Shown piece after piece: positions 27,369 to 35,560 of a stretch of DNA of 64,000 bases (position 1 is the stretch's first letter; each line of letters begins with the position of its first letter). Source of the stretch: Beijerinckiaceae bacterium (lineage in GTDB: Bacteria; Pseudomonadota; Alphaproteobacteria; Rhizobiales; Beijerinckiaceae); NCBI GenBank assembly GCA_947452005.1, contig CANGBC010000007.1, positions 1-64,000 of the forward strand, read 5' to 3'. The translations under genes were made by a program, and so were the position numbers. The notes beneath the pieces were generated by a model. It had not been told where the DNA came from. It saw nothing but the letters and a program-made list of their open reading frames with translations, and ran no database searches.

Positions 27369-27839
27369 TTAAAAGCGCAGCAGGCCCTTGAGTGCGTTCT
27401 GGATGAAGCTCGATTCCGTGCCGCCTGTGGGCGTCGTGCGGCTGACGAAATCGATCACCTGGCCGTCTTCCATGCCGTAATTGGCGACGCGTTCCACGCG
27501 CTTGCCCTTGTTGAAATAGACCGCGACCACGCGCTGATCGACGATCTTGGGGTCCATGAACTGAACCGTGCGCTCGGTCTTCTGGGTGATGTAATACCAG
27601 GCCTCAGAGCCGATCGTGGAGGTTGTGGAGGGCGTGCCCAGGACGGCAAGAACCTGTTCGGCGGAGGCGCCGACTTTGACCTGTTCCAGCGTTCTGGAAT
27701 CGATCACATAGCCATGCTGGACCGTGCCATCATAACCAAGGCAACCACCGAGGCCCAGAGCCAGCGCGAGCGCGCCAGCCAGGCGGATCGAGGTCGAGAT
27801 GCGCCGCTTGGCGCCCGCAAAGTTGGAAACTGCGTTCAT
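27369..27839 (-). CDS. bamE: BamE/OmlA-type outer-membrane lipoprotein
   Basis: A 156-residue lipoprotein likely to be part of the beta-barrel assembly machinery of the outer membrane. The signal ends in a lipobox, LGLGGC, whose Cys would be lipidated. The mature part carries the SmpA/OmlA signature VKVGASAEQVLAVLGTPSTT and AWYYITQKTER. Two in-frame ATGs occur (27848 and 27839); I take the inner one because GGAG is only two bases from the outer. The gene symbol is assigned by domain pattern and is a family name rather than a proved function. Confidence 0.82.
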   Translation of the reverse strand: MNAVSNFAGAKRRISTSIRLAGALALALGLGGCLGYDGTVQHGYVIDSRTLEQVKVGASAEQVLAVLGTPSTTSTIGSEAWYYITQKTERTVQFMDPKIVDQRVVAVYFNKGKRVERVANYGMEDGQVIDFVSRTTPTGGTESSFIQNALKGLLRF

Positions 27840-27969
27840 CAGACCCATTGCTCCGGGAATTTTCCTTGCATCCGCGACATCTGATGCCTAACCCCCGTCA
27901 TAAGGAAATGCAAGTAAAGCTGGGCACCAGCGCCCCCGCTCAACCTGCAATCTGCCGGAGCCTCAGATC

Positions 27970-28515
27970 ATGTTCGGCCTTTTCAGCCGCAAGAGTAACA
28001 AGCCCTTCATCGACACGCTTCACGGCGAGATCATGGCAGGCGTTCTCCATCCCCAGCTTTATCTGAGCCATGGCGTGCCCGATACATTCGAGGGCCGCTT
28101 TGAAATGCTGGTCCTGCACGGGGCGCTCACCACGCACCGGATCAAGCAATTGCCCGCACCCGGCCCGGACCTCGCGCAAGACCTGACGGATGGTATTTTC
28201 CGGGCGCTCGATGCCACCCTGCGCGAGATGGGCGTGGGCGATGTCACGGTGCCAAAAAAGATGAAGAAACACGCGGAAAGCTTTGCTGGGCGTGCACTTT
28301 CTTATTTTGCAGCTCTTGAAGCAAAAGATGAGGGCGCGTTGCGTCTGGCACTGGCGCGCAATGTTTATGGTGATGAGGCGCGCGCTGCCTCTCCCGAAGC
28401 GGGACGGCTGGCGGCCTATGTCAGGGCCATCGAGGCCCGGCTCGCCACCTACGATCTCGACCATTTCCTGAGCGGCAAGGTCGGCTATCCTGACCCCGCT
28501 GAAACTGGAGCCTGA
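27970..28515 (+). CDS. Ubiquinol-cytochrome c reductase chaperone (CBP3-like)
   Basis: A 181-residue protein of the ubiquinol-cytochrome c chaperone family, which assists cytochrome b assembly of complex III. Recognisable features are PFIDTLHGEIMAGVLHPQLY, DTFEGRFEMLVLHGALTTHRIK and the basic segment TVPKKMKKHAESFAGRALSYF. No signal peptide, so it acts on the cytoplasmic side. The next gene starts five bases after its stop. No bc1 structural genes are in the window. Confidence 0.85.
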   Translation: MFGLFSRKSNKPFIDTLHGEIMAGVLHPQLYLSHGVPDTFEGRFEMLVLHGALTTHRIKQLPAPGPDLAQDLTDGIFRALDATLREMGVGDVTVPKKMKKHAESFAGRALSYFAALEAKDEGALRLALARNVYGDEARAASPEAGRLAAYVRAIEARLATYDLDHFLSGKVGYPDPAETGA

Positions 28516-28520
28516 ACGCA

Positions 28521-29198
28521 ATGGCCCGCATCCCCCCCGAAAAACCGGCCCGCAAGGGTGGCAAGTTCGGCACCAAAGCGCGCAAGGGCGATGAACCCGA
28601 ATTGTCGCGCGCCCGCTCCGTCTTGCCCCCGCCCGCCGGGCTCGACGTCATGCCGCGCCTCTTTCAGGCCGATGATCTGCGCGACGATGGCAAGACCCGT
28701 GTGGAAATCCAGGCCAGTGGCGAGGAATGCGCGGCACTCGCCGAGGCCTATGGTCTGGCGGCTGTGGCATCCCTCAGCGGGACGCTCTTTCTGGCCAAGC
28801 GCGGCCCGGTCGTGCGGGTGACCGGCACATTGGTGGCGCAGGTCACCCAGACCTGTGTCGTCACGCTGGAGCCTTTTGAGGCGAAGATCGACGACAAGAT
28901 TGAGCGTGATTACGCGCCCGAGGCTTATGTGCTGGCAGCTTGGGAAGAATTGTCCCGGCTGGAGGCCGCCGGCTCACAGGAGCCGATTGCCGACCCCCCG
29001 GACCCTTTTCTGGAGGGCGGCAAGATCGACCTTGGCGCGCTGCTGGCCGAAAGCCTGGCGCTGGCGCTCGACCCCTATCCCAAAAAGCCGGGGGTCGAAT
29101 TCGCAAGCCCTGAGGATCCCGCTGCCGGGGCAGATGAATCCCCCTTTGCCGTGCTTGCGCGCCTCAAGGGGCAGGCTGGCCCGGACGGCTCCGCCTGA
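28521..29198 (+). CDS. YceD/DUF177-family protein
   Basis: A 225-residue protein of the DUF177 (YceD) family, which in many bacteria sits before rpmF-plsX and influences ribosomal RNA or L32 accumulation. The C-terminal segment LVAQVTQTCVVTLEPFEA with a single Cys, followed by KIERDYAPEA, is characteristic. No rpmF gene is seen here, as in other Hyphomicrobiales where the L32 gene is elsewhere. It leads into plsX about 105 bp downstream. Confidence 0.82.
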   Translation: MARIPPEKPARKGGKFGTKARKGDEPELSRARSVLPPPAGLDVMPRLFQADDLRDDGKTRVEIQASGEECAALAEAYGLAAVASLSGTLFLAKRGPVVRVTGTLVAQVTQTCVVTLEPFEAKIDDKIERDYAPEAYVLAAWEELSRLEAAGSQEPIADPPDPFLEGGKIDLGALLAESLALALDPYPKKPGVEFASPEDPAAGADESPFAVLARLKGQAGPDGSA

Positions 29199-29303
29199 GC
29201 CTGTGACCAGCGTGAGGATGGCAGTTTCCCTTCCGGTCTGAAGGGGCTATTGTCCGCCACCTTTCCGACCCCCCAGCCGACTGCTCAAGGGAGCCCCGGT
29301 TAC

Positions 29304-30365
29304 ATGTCCAAATCCGTCAGGATCGCGCTCGACGCCATGGGCGGCGATCATGGCCCCTCGGTTGTGATCCCCGGCGCGGCTCACGCTTTGAGCAGCCGGC
29401 CCGATATCCAGTTTCTGCTGTTTGGGGATGAGGCGAAGCTTGCGCCCTATCTCGCGCAGCATGCTGAGCTCGCCGCGCGGTCAAAAGTCATTCACACCGA
29501 TGTTGCGGTGGCGATGCATGACAAGCCGAGTCAGGCTTTGCGTCGCACGCGCAAATCATCCTCCATGTGGATGGCCATTGAAGCTGTGAAAAATGGCGAG
29601 GCGGATGTCACCGTCTCGGCTGGCAACACCGGCGCATTGATGGCCATGTCGACTGTGTGCCTGCGCACGATGGCTGGCATTGAACGCCCGGCTATTGCCT
29701 GCATGTGGCCTACGATCAATGGACGCGCCATTGTGCTTGATGTTGGTGCCACGATTGGTGCCGATGCGCAGCACCTTGTTGATCTTGCGATCATGGGGTC
29801 AGCCATGGCGCGCATTGTTCTCAACATTGAGACGCCCAGCGTTGGCCTGCTCAATGTTGGCGTTGAAGAAATCAAAGGCATTGAGGAAGTCAAAGCCGCA
29901 TCGCGCATTTTGCGCGAGGGCAAGATTCCCTCGTTGCGTTACCAAGGCTTTGTCGAAGGTGATGATATTGGCAAAGGCACGGTCGATGTTGTGGTGACCG
30001 AAGGGTTTACCGGCAATATTGCGCTGAAGACGGCGGAAGGGACGGCCAAACAGCTGGCCACCATTCTGAAAGAAGGCATGCAAGCCAATCTGTTCACCAA
30101 GCTTGGTTATCTTCTGGCCCGCAGCGCTTTCCAGAATCTGAAAAGCAAGATGGATCCGAGCCACGTGAACGGCGGCGTGTTTCTGGGCCTCGATGGAATT
30201 GTGATCAAAAGCCACGGCGGCACAGATATTCGCGGATTTTCCAACGCTGTGGGCATAGGCTTCGATATGGTCCGCCATCAATTGATGGAAAAGATTCGGC
30301 ACTCTCTCGCAGTGGCCGATGATCGGCGGATCACCATAACAGACGAGATGGACGCGGGCGCGTGA
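29304..30365 (+). CDS. plsX: Phosphate acyltransferase PlsX
   Basis: Converts acyl-ACP to acyl-phosphate, the first step of phospholipid acylation by the PlsX/PlsY route. [13 protein letters not shown] at the N-terminus and [13 protein letters not shown] are key motifs. 353 residues starting at the ATG at 29304, preceded by GGGAG; the frame is open further upstream but those codons are not family-like. Followed by fabH, as in the conserved yceD-plsX-fabH block. Confidence 0.95.
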   Translation: MSKSVRIALDAMGGDHGPSVVIPGAAHALSSRPDIQFLLFGDEAKLAPYLAQHAELAARSKVIHTDVAVAMHDKPSQALRRTRKSSSMWMAIEAVKNGEADVTVSAGNTGALMAMSTVCLRTMAGIERPAIACMWPTINGRAIVLDVGATIGADAQHLVDLAIMGSAMARIVLNIETPSVGLLNVGVEEIKGIEEVKAASRILREGKIPSLRYQGFVEGDDIGKGTVDVVVTEGFTGNIALKTAEGTAKQLATILKEGMQANLFTKLGYLLARSAFQNLKSKMDPSHVNGGVFLGLDGIVIKSHGGTDIRGFSNAVGIGFDMVRHQLMEKIRHSLAVADDRRITITDEMDAGA

Positions 30366-30396
30366 CCCGCGCGACGCAGCGGAACGGACAAAAACA

Positions 30397-31386
30397 TTGA
30401 CCTCAGGCCAGACGAAACTGCGCTCTGTCATTCGCGGCATCGGCTCTTACCTGCCAGCGAACAAAGTCTCCAATGCCGATCTCGAAAAGATGGTCGACAC
30501 GAGCGATGACTGGATCGTGCAGCGCACCGGCATTCGCAACCGCCACATTGCAGCCGAGGGGGAAACCACCTCGATGCTGGCGACCCATGCAGCCCTTGCC
30601 GCGCTTGCTCACGCCGGTCTCACCGCGCAAGACATTGATCTTGTGATCGTGGCGACCTCGTCGCCCGATTATACGTTTCCCTCCACCGCCACACAGGTGC
30701 AGGCTGCCATTGGCATGCACCATGGCGCGGCGTTTGATTTGCAAGCCGTCTGCTCCGGCTTTGTCTATGCCGTCACGGTGGCCGACAAATTTCTCATCTC
30801 CGGCTCGCACAAGCGCGCGCTGGTGATTGGTGCCGAAACATTTTCGCGCCTGCTCGACTGGAATGATCGCACGACCTGCGTATTGTTTGGCGATGGCGCG
30901 GGCGCAGTTGTCCTGGAAGCGCAAGAGGGCACCGGTAGTGTGCAGGATCGCGGCGTGTTGACCACGCATCTGCGCTCGGATGGGCGTCATCGCGAAAAGC
31001 TGTATGTCGATGGTGGTCCGTCATCGACGAAAACGGTTGGCCATCTGCGCATGCAGGGCAAGGACGTGTTTCGCCACGCCGTGAGCATGGTGACAGACGT
31101 CATGGTGGATGCTTTTGCCGCCACCAACACCACGGCCGATGATCTCGATTGGTTCGTGCCCCACCAAGCCAACCGCCGCATTATCGATGCGTCAGCCGAG
31201 AAGCTTGGCATTGCGCCTGAAAAGATCGTCGTCACCGTCGACCAGCACGGCAATACATCGGCAGCCTCCATTCCGCTGGCGCTGGCCGCCGCGGTGGCGG
31301 ACGGGCGAATCAAGCCCGGCCAGCTCGTCATGATCGAGGCTATGGGCGGGGGCTTTACCTGGGGCTCGGCGCTGATCCGCTGGTAA
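30397..31386 (+). CDS. fabH: Beta-ketoacyl-ACP synthase III
   Basis: Condenses acetyl-CoA with malonyl-ACP to start fatty-acid chains. The catalytic triad is visible as Cys119 ([11 protein letters not shown]), His256 (FVPHQAN) and Asn286 (QHGNTSA). 329 residues. The only plausible start is the TTG at 30397, since no ATG or GTG occurs between it and the first conserved residues. It lies 31 bp after plsX. Confidence 0.95.
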   Translation: MTSGQTKLRSVIRGIGSYLPANKVSNADLEKMVDTSDDWIVQRTGIRNRHIAAEGETTSMLATHAALAALAHAGLTAQDIDLVIVATSSPDYTFPSTATQVQAAIGMHHGAAFDLQAVCSGFVYAVTVADKFLISGSHKRALVIGAETFSRLLDWNDRTTCVLFGDGAGAVVLEAQEGTGSVQDRGVLTTHLRSDGRHREKLYVDGGPSSTKTVGHLRMQGKDVFRHAVSMVTDVMVDAFAATNTTADDLDWFVPHQANRRIIDASAEKLGIAPEKIVVTVDQHGNTSAASIPLALAAAVADGRIKPGQLVMIEAMGGGFTWGSALIRW

Positions 31387-31542
31387 ATCCCGCGCGTCGG
31401 GATTTTCAAAAGATTTTGGGGGGACGGGTGGCAGGGCTGCCCGTCTTTTGGTCAAGGTCTCGCCTGCCTGAATGTGCACTTTCCTATTGCAAAGGTATCG
31501 CTATCAGTTACGATAGCCTTGTTTTTCATTATGGAAATTGCC

Positions 31543-31881
31543 ATGACCCGAACTCATTTCGATTCAAAAACCACCAATACTGTGACTCGCGCCGACCTTG
31601 CGGAAGCCGTCTATGGGCGGGTTGGCCTGTCGCGGGCTGACTCGGCTGAAATGGTCGAGGTTGTGCTGGGCGAAATTTCGGATGCAATCATCCGCGGCGA
31701 AGTGGTGAAGCTCTCGTCCTTCGGCTCGTTCATGGTCCGTGAGAAGGGTGAGCGGGTCGGCCGCAACCCAAAAACGGGTATTGAGGTGCCAATCACACCG
31801 CGCAAGGTGATGGTCTTCAAGCCTTCGAATATCATGAAGTCGCGAATCAATGACGGGACGGCTGCTGACGTCCTCGAATAA
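31543..31881 (+). CDS. ihfA: Integration host factor subunit alpha
   Basis: DNA-bending subunit that pairs with IhfB. The 112-residue protein carries [20 protein letters not shown] at the N-terminus and the DNA-binding loop and beta-ribbon [20 protein letters not shown]. The ATG at 31543 is chosen; an upstream in-frame ATG at 31474 adds a hydrophobic sequence unlike the family. An imperfect palindrome, AAGGTATCG..CGATAGCCTT, at about 31490-31519 lies in the leader and could be an operator. Confidence 0.94.
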   Translation: MTRTHFDSKTTNTVTRADLAEAVYGRVGLSRADSAEMVEVVLGEISDAIIRGEVVKLSSFGSFMVREKGERVGRNPKTGIEVPITPRKVMVFKPSNIMKSRINDGTAADVLE

Positions 31882-31910
31882 CCCGAAAACATCCCGAGAG
31901 AGTGTGAGCC

Positions 31911-32405
31911 ATGGAACGACCCGCTGATGCCTTCAAGACGATCAGCGAAGTCGCCGAGGATCTCGATCTCCCTCAGCATGTCCTGCGCTTCTGGGAGACG
32001 CGGTTCTCCCAGATCAAGCCGATGAAGCGCGGCGGGGGGCGGCGCTATTATCGCCCCGATGATGTCGAGCTTCTGCGGTCCATCCGCCACTTGCTCTATG
32101 GCGAGGGGTACACGATCCGCGGCGTGCAGCGCATTTTGAAAGAGCAGGGCGCCAAGGCCATTATCGCTCTGGTGCGCGAAGGCGCGGTCCGCCCCGTTGT
32201 GCAATCATCCGCCCAGCCGCTGGCCCGCATCGAGCCCAGCCTCTCGGACGACGACACAGGCGATTTTGCCGAGGGCTATGACGAGGCACCTGTGCGCCCG
32301 CATTCTGTGGCTGCGGGCCTCTCCAGCGCCGATATTGCGGCTCTGCAGGGCGTCCTGGCCGAGCTTGCCGAATGCGAACGTCTGCTTTCCGCCGCGCGGG
32401 CCTGA
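31911..32405 (+). CDS. MerR-family regulator
   Basis: A 164-residue MerR-type activator: the N-terminal winged helix [20 protein letters not shown] and [21 protein letters not shown] is clear. The C-terminal region has no Cys cluster for metal binding, only a low-complexity stretch and a helix, so the inducer is unknown. Genes of this type downstream of ihfA are conserved in Hyphomicrobiales. The gap to tRNA-Pro is about 66 bp. Confidence 0.88.
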   Translation: MERPADAFKTISEVAEDLDLPQHVLRFWETRFSQIKPMKRGGGRRYYRPDDVELLRSIRHLLYGEGYTIRGVQRILKEQGAKAIIALVREGAVRPVVQSSAQPLARIEPSLSDDDTGDFAEGYDEAPVRPHSVAAGLSSADIAALQGVLAELAECERLLSAARA

Positions 32406-32471
32406 ATAATCTGGCACAAAGCCTGTTCTGCGGTTGCGGGAGCCGGTCTCGATCTCTATAAGCCGTCACGT

Positions 32472-32549
32472 CGGAGTGTAGCGCAGCCCGGTTAGCGCAC
32501 TTGTCTGGGGGACAAGGGGTCGTGGGTTCGAATCCCGCCACTCCGACCA
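32472..32549 (+). tRNA. tRNA-Pro (anticodon GGG)
   Basis: Acceptor arms CGGAGTG and CACTCCG pair exactly and the CCA end is encoded. The anticodon stem CTTGT/ACAAG encloses the loop CTGGGGG, giving anticodon GGG, which reads CCC and CCU proline codons. The T-arm contains GGGTTCGAATCCC. The transcription unit ends a few bases before a short repeat element. Confidence 0.96.
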
Positions 32550-32557
32550 TTTCTTTC

Positions 32558-32618
32558 CATCATTGCGAGCGTCGTGCTTCTGGATTGCCGCGTCGCCTTT
32601 GGCTCCTCGCAATGACGA
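32558..32618. repeat. Palindromic repeat element, copy 6 (shortened)
   Basis: Begins CATCATTGCGAGCG and ends GCTCCTCGCAATGACGA, but the inner left arm is missing so it is 61 bases, against 81-98 for the other copies. It starts nine bases after the tRNA-Pro CCA and ends seven bases before the Hsp70-like stop. Confidence 0.8.
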
Positions 32619-32624
32619 TATCCA

Positions 32625-33878
32625 TCAGCCATAGCGGCGTGCGGCTTCAATCGTCAGCCCGGCACCCACAGCTCCAAATGTATCGCCCTCGACAATGCGC
32701 GCGTCTGGCAGATGGCGCGTGATCTCATGGCGCACATGCGCGATGCGTGTTGTGCCGCCGGTGAGGAAGAGCGAGGAGATGTCGGTCTCTTTCAATCCCG
32801 CCATGGTCAGGCATTTGCCGATGCGCTCGCCGATGCGCAAGGCCGGGCGGGCGGTGTCTTGTGCGAAGTCGTCTTGTGAGAAGGCGCTGACAAGATCGTC
32901 TTCCACCATGGCCAGATCAATGCGCACATCGTCTTGCTGCGACAGATCGATCTTGGCTTCTTCAATCAACACCGCTAGCGTATGCCCGAGCTCGCGATCC
33001 AGCACATGGGCCATACGGTCGATGAGTTCCGGCTGCACAGCATCGCGGCGGATGTCGCGCAATTCGCGGCGCGTCTTGTCATTGTAGAGGCGGTTGATAT
33101 TCGCCCATGTTGCGAGGTCATGATAATGGCCGCCCGGAACATCACGGCCCGCGCGCGTGGTCGGCGAACCAAAGCCCAACAGCGGCATGATGCGCGACAG
33201 CGACAACATTCGGTCGAAATCAACACCGCCCACGCGAATGCCATCATTGGCGAGAATATCATCCGCGCGTTCGGTCTTTTTGTGGCGCTTGGGCGACAGG
33301 CGCACGATGGAAAAATCCGACGTGCCGCCGCCGATATCGGCAATCAGCGCAATCTCTTCGCGCTTCAACGTGCGCTCATAATCAAGGGCTGCGGCAATCG
33401 GCTCATATTGGAAGGAAATCTCGCGAAAGCCGGCCTCGCGCGCAATCACGCGCAGCATGTCCTCGGCCTTGCGGTCGCCTTCCGGATTGTTGTCGACGAA
33501 ATGCACGGGGCGGCCATGCACAACCGCATCAAAGGTCACGCCATGGGCGGCCTCGCCACGCGCCTTCACCTGTTTCACAAACAGCGAGATCATTTCGTGA
33601 AAGCGCAGGCGGCGGCGACCCAGCTGCGTGGCCTCTTCCGCCAGACTTGTGCCAAGCACGCTTTTCAGCGAGCGCATCAGGCGCCCTGACGTGCCCTCCG
33701 CATAGGCCTCCATCGCGGCGCGTCCGATGACGGGCTCGCCCGACCAGCCGAAGAAGATTGCGCTGGGCACGGTCAGATGATCGCCCTCGAGCGGTGCAAG
33801 GCGCGGTGCGCCAGCGACCATTGTGCCAAGGGTCGTGTTGGACGTGCCGAAATCAAGGCCGCAGGCGGGCATGGACAA
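32625..33878 (-). CDS. Hsp70/actin-fold ATPase of the YegD type
   Basis: A 417-residue protein with the Hsp70 ATPase fold: phosphate loop 1 ACGLDFGTSNTTLG, phosphate loop 2 ALIADIGGGTSDFSIV, and adenosine loop LFLTGGTTRIAHVR. It lacks the substrate-binding domain and linker of DnaK and resembles the YegD-like, short Hsp70 homologues of unknown role. Start at 33878 (ATG) or the ATG two codons later. It is divergent from the FAD monooxygenase, which suggests a separate promoter in the 132-bp gap. Confidence 0.85.
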   Translation of the reverse strand: MSMPACGLDFGTSNTTLGTMVAGAPRLAPLEGDHLTVPSAIFFGWSGEPVIGRAAMEAYAEGTSGRLMRSLKSVLGTSLAEEATQLGRRRLRFHEMISLFVKQVKARGEAAHGVTFDAVVHGRPVHFVDNNPEGDRKAEDMLRVIAREAGFREISFQYEPIAAALDYERTLKREEIALIADIGGGTSDFSIVRLSPKRHKKTERADDILANDGIRVGGVDFDRMLSLSRIMPLLGFGSPTTRAGRDVPGGHYHDLATWANINRLYNDKTRRELRDIRRDAVQPELIDRMAHVLDRELGHTLAVLIEEAKIDLSQQDDVRIDLAMVEDDLVSAFSQDDFAQDTARPALRIGERIGKCLTMAGLKETDISSLFLTGGTTRIAHVRHEITRHLPDARIVEGDTFGAVGAGLTIEAARRYG

Positions 33879-34010
33879 ACCGGGTTGCGTGAGGGAGTGG
33901 AGGCCTTAGCGGTTTTTGCGCGATCAGGGAAGGGCGCCATGCTTGCGGCGTCCGCGCGCGTCCCGTAGTTTTGGACCCAGAAAAACAAGATAGCAGGGCA
34001 GGACGTTTCC

Positions 34011-35198
34011 ATGCGCGACAAGACCATCATCATTGTGGGCGGCGGCATTGGCGGGCTTTGTGCAGCCATTGCTCTGGCGCGCAAAGGCTGGCAGGTGCGT
34101 GTGCTCGAACAGGCGCCGCAATTTGGCGCGATTGGCTATGGCATTCAGCTCGGCCCCAATGTGCCCCCGATGATGGCGCATCTGGGCCTGCGCGATGAAG
34201 TGATTGCCGCCAGCGTTCTGCCCAACAATGTCATGATGATCGATGCTTTTGATGGTCAGCCCGTGACGGTGGTTGACACGGGCGCAGACTTTCGCGCGCG
34301 CTATCACGACGACCCCTACATGGTCATTCATCGTGTTGATCTGCACAATATTCTGGTGGCGGCTTGCCGGACCTATCCAGAAATTCATCTTGATGAAGAC
34401 GCGGCCGTGACAGGCCATGAAGATCATGGCGATCATGTCGTGGTGATCAGTGCCGATGGCCGCCGCTTTGAAGGCGCGCTGGTGATTGGTGCCGATGGCA
34501 TCCGCTCGCATCTACGCAAAAGCATTATGGGCGACAGCGAGCCCGCGCAGACGGGCTATGTCGCGCATCGCACGATTGTGCCGATTGATCAGGTGCCCGA
34601 GGGCGTTTCAACTGATGATGTCGTGCTGTGGGGTGGTGAAGGGTTTCACATCGTCCATTATCCGCTGCGCAACAAAACCATCTTCAACATTGTCGCTGTC
34701 TTCGAGACGCAGACCTTTGCCGAGAAGATGGAAACAGAAGCCTATCGCGCGGAGCTTGAGCGCACCTATATGCACTCGCATCCGGCGATGCGTGCCATGG
34801 TGAAAATGCTGGATCTGGAGCGCCGCTGGCCGATTGGCGATCGTAAACCCCAGCGCGGCTGGTCCAAGGGCCGTGTCGTGTTGATGGGTGACGCCGCTCA
34901 TGCCACGCTGCAATCCTATGCGCAGGGCGCTGGCATGGCGATTGAAGATGCGGTGGTGCTGGCTTCTCTCATTGATGGCTGCAAGGGTGACTATGAGAGC
35001 GCATTTAAAAGCTTCGAAAGCGAGCGCCTGCTGCGCACAGCACGCATCCAGCTCGAGTCCCGCACGCTCTGGTCGCATTACTACCATTTGAGCGGCATTG
35101 ATGCGCAGGTCCGCAACCAACGCGAGCGTGCACGGTCGCGCGAGGATGTGTGGTCGTGTCTCGATTGGATTTACAAAGGAATTTCACTTCCATATTGA
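34011..35198 (+). CDS. FAD-dependent aromatic-ring monooxygenase
   Basis: A 395-residue flavoprotein hydroxylase of the salicylate/3-hydroxybenzoate type. The dinucleotide-binding motif IIIVGGGIGGLCAAIAL lies at the N-terminus, and the FAD ribityl motif VLMGDAAHATLQSYAQGAG with GMAIEDAV near the C-terminus. Motif IGADGIRS is also present. Class A members hydroxylate phenolic acids using NAD(P)H; the exact substrate cannot be read. It is the first gene of the accessory catabolic region and precedes the AT-rich insert. Confidence 0.88.
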   Translation: MRDKTIIIVGGGIGGLCAAIALARKGWQVRVLEQAPQFGAIGYGIQLGPNVPPMMAHLGLRDEVIAASVLPNNVMMIDAFDGQPVTVVDTGADFRARYHDDPYMVIHRVDLHNILVAACRTYPEIHLDEDAAVTGHEDHGDHVVVISADGRRFEGALVIGADGIRSHLRKSIMGDSEPAQTGYVAHRTIVPIDQVPEGVSTDDVVLWGGEGFHIVHYPLRNKTIFNIVAVFETQTFAEKMETEAYRAELERTYMHSHPAMRAMVKMLDLERRWPIGDRKPQRGWSKGRVVLMGDAAHATLQSYAQGAGMAIEDAVVLASLIDGCKGDYESAFKSFESERLLRTARIQLESRTLWSHYYHLSGIDAQVRNQRERARSREDVWSCLDWIYKGISLPY

Positions 35199-35246
35199 AG
35201 TAGGGAGCGCTTCAACTTTTTACTGCTTTTGCATGCTTGTCTTTGC

Positions 35247-35271
35247 CGTCACTGCTGTCATAGTAGTGACG
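35247..35271. promoter_or_regulatory. Palindrome upstream of the secreted-protein operon
   Basis: CGTCACT at 35247-35253 pairs with AGTGACG at 35265-35271 around an 11-base spacer. It lies 26 bases upstream of the cysteine-rich protein start region, in the promoter area of the AT-rich insert, and is a candidate operator. No T-run follows, so it is unlikely to be a terminator. Confidence 0.45.
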
Positions 35272-35297
35272 TTACGGCATTTTTTATGAGATTTCCT

Positions 35298-35546
35298 ATG
35301 ACGAAATTTTTTTTGACTATGGTCAGTGCCTTATGTCTTGTATCCAGCGCTTCTCTCGCTGAATCCCAAAAATTGGCGGCCGATATGCCGGGGCATCCCG
35401 GTCTGTGTCGTGCGCATTTTGATAGCAAGCATTACAGGTGCGTTGTTTTGCAGAATAATTGCAGCAATGGCTACCACAGCGTTGCGCGTGTGCCGCAGTG
35501 CAATTGCACCTGCCAGCCCTATTCGAAATCCACACCCCGGACGTGA
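35298..35546 (+). CDS. Small exported Cys-rich protein
   Basis: An 82-residue protein beginning MTKFFLTMVSALCLVSSASLA, a typical Sec signal peptide. The mature part has six Cys spread as GLCRAH, YRCVVL, NNCSN, PQCNCTC, consistent with three disulfides. An alternative start four codons upstream (35286) also lies in a hydrophobic context. It is immediately followed by the Vps62-like gene, with the ribosome-binding site just after its stop, so it is likely co-transcribed. I recognise no family; small secreted Cys-rich proteins often are toxins, inhibitors or surface factors, but that is only a possibility here. Confidence 0.6.
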   Translation: MTKFFLTMVSALCLVSSASLAESQKLAADMPGHPGLCRAHFDSKHYRCVVLQNNCSNGYHSVARVPQCNCTCQPYSKSTPRT

Positions 35547-35560
35547 AAAGGGACCGTTTA

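Noticed and set aside
32472-32618. tRNA-Pro as attachment site of an integrated element
   Set aside because: No integrase and no duplicated tRNA 3' end were found in the window; the neighbouring repeat belongs to the dispersed family.
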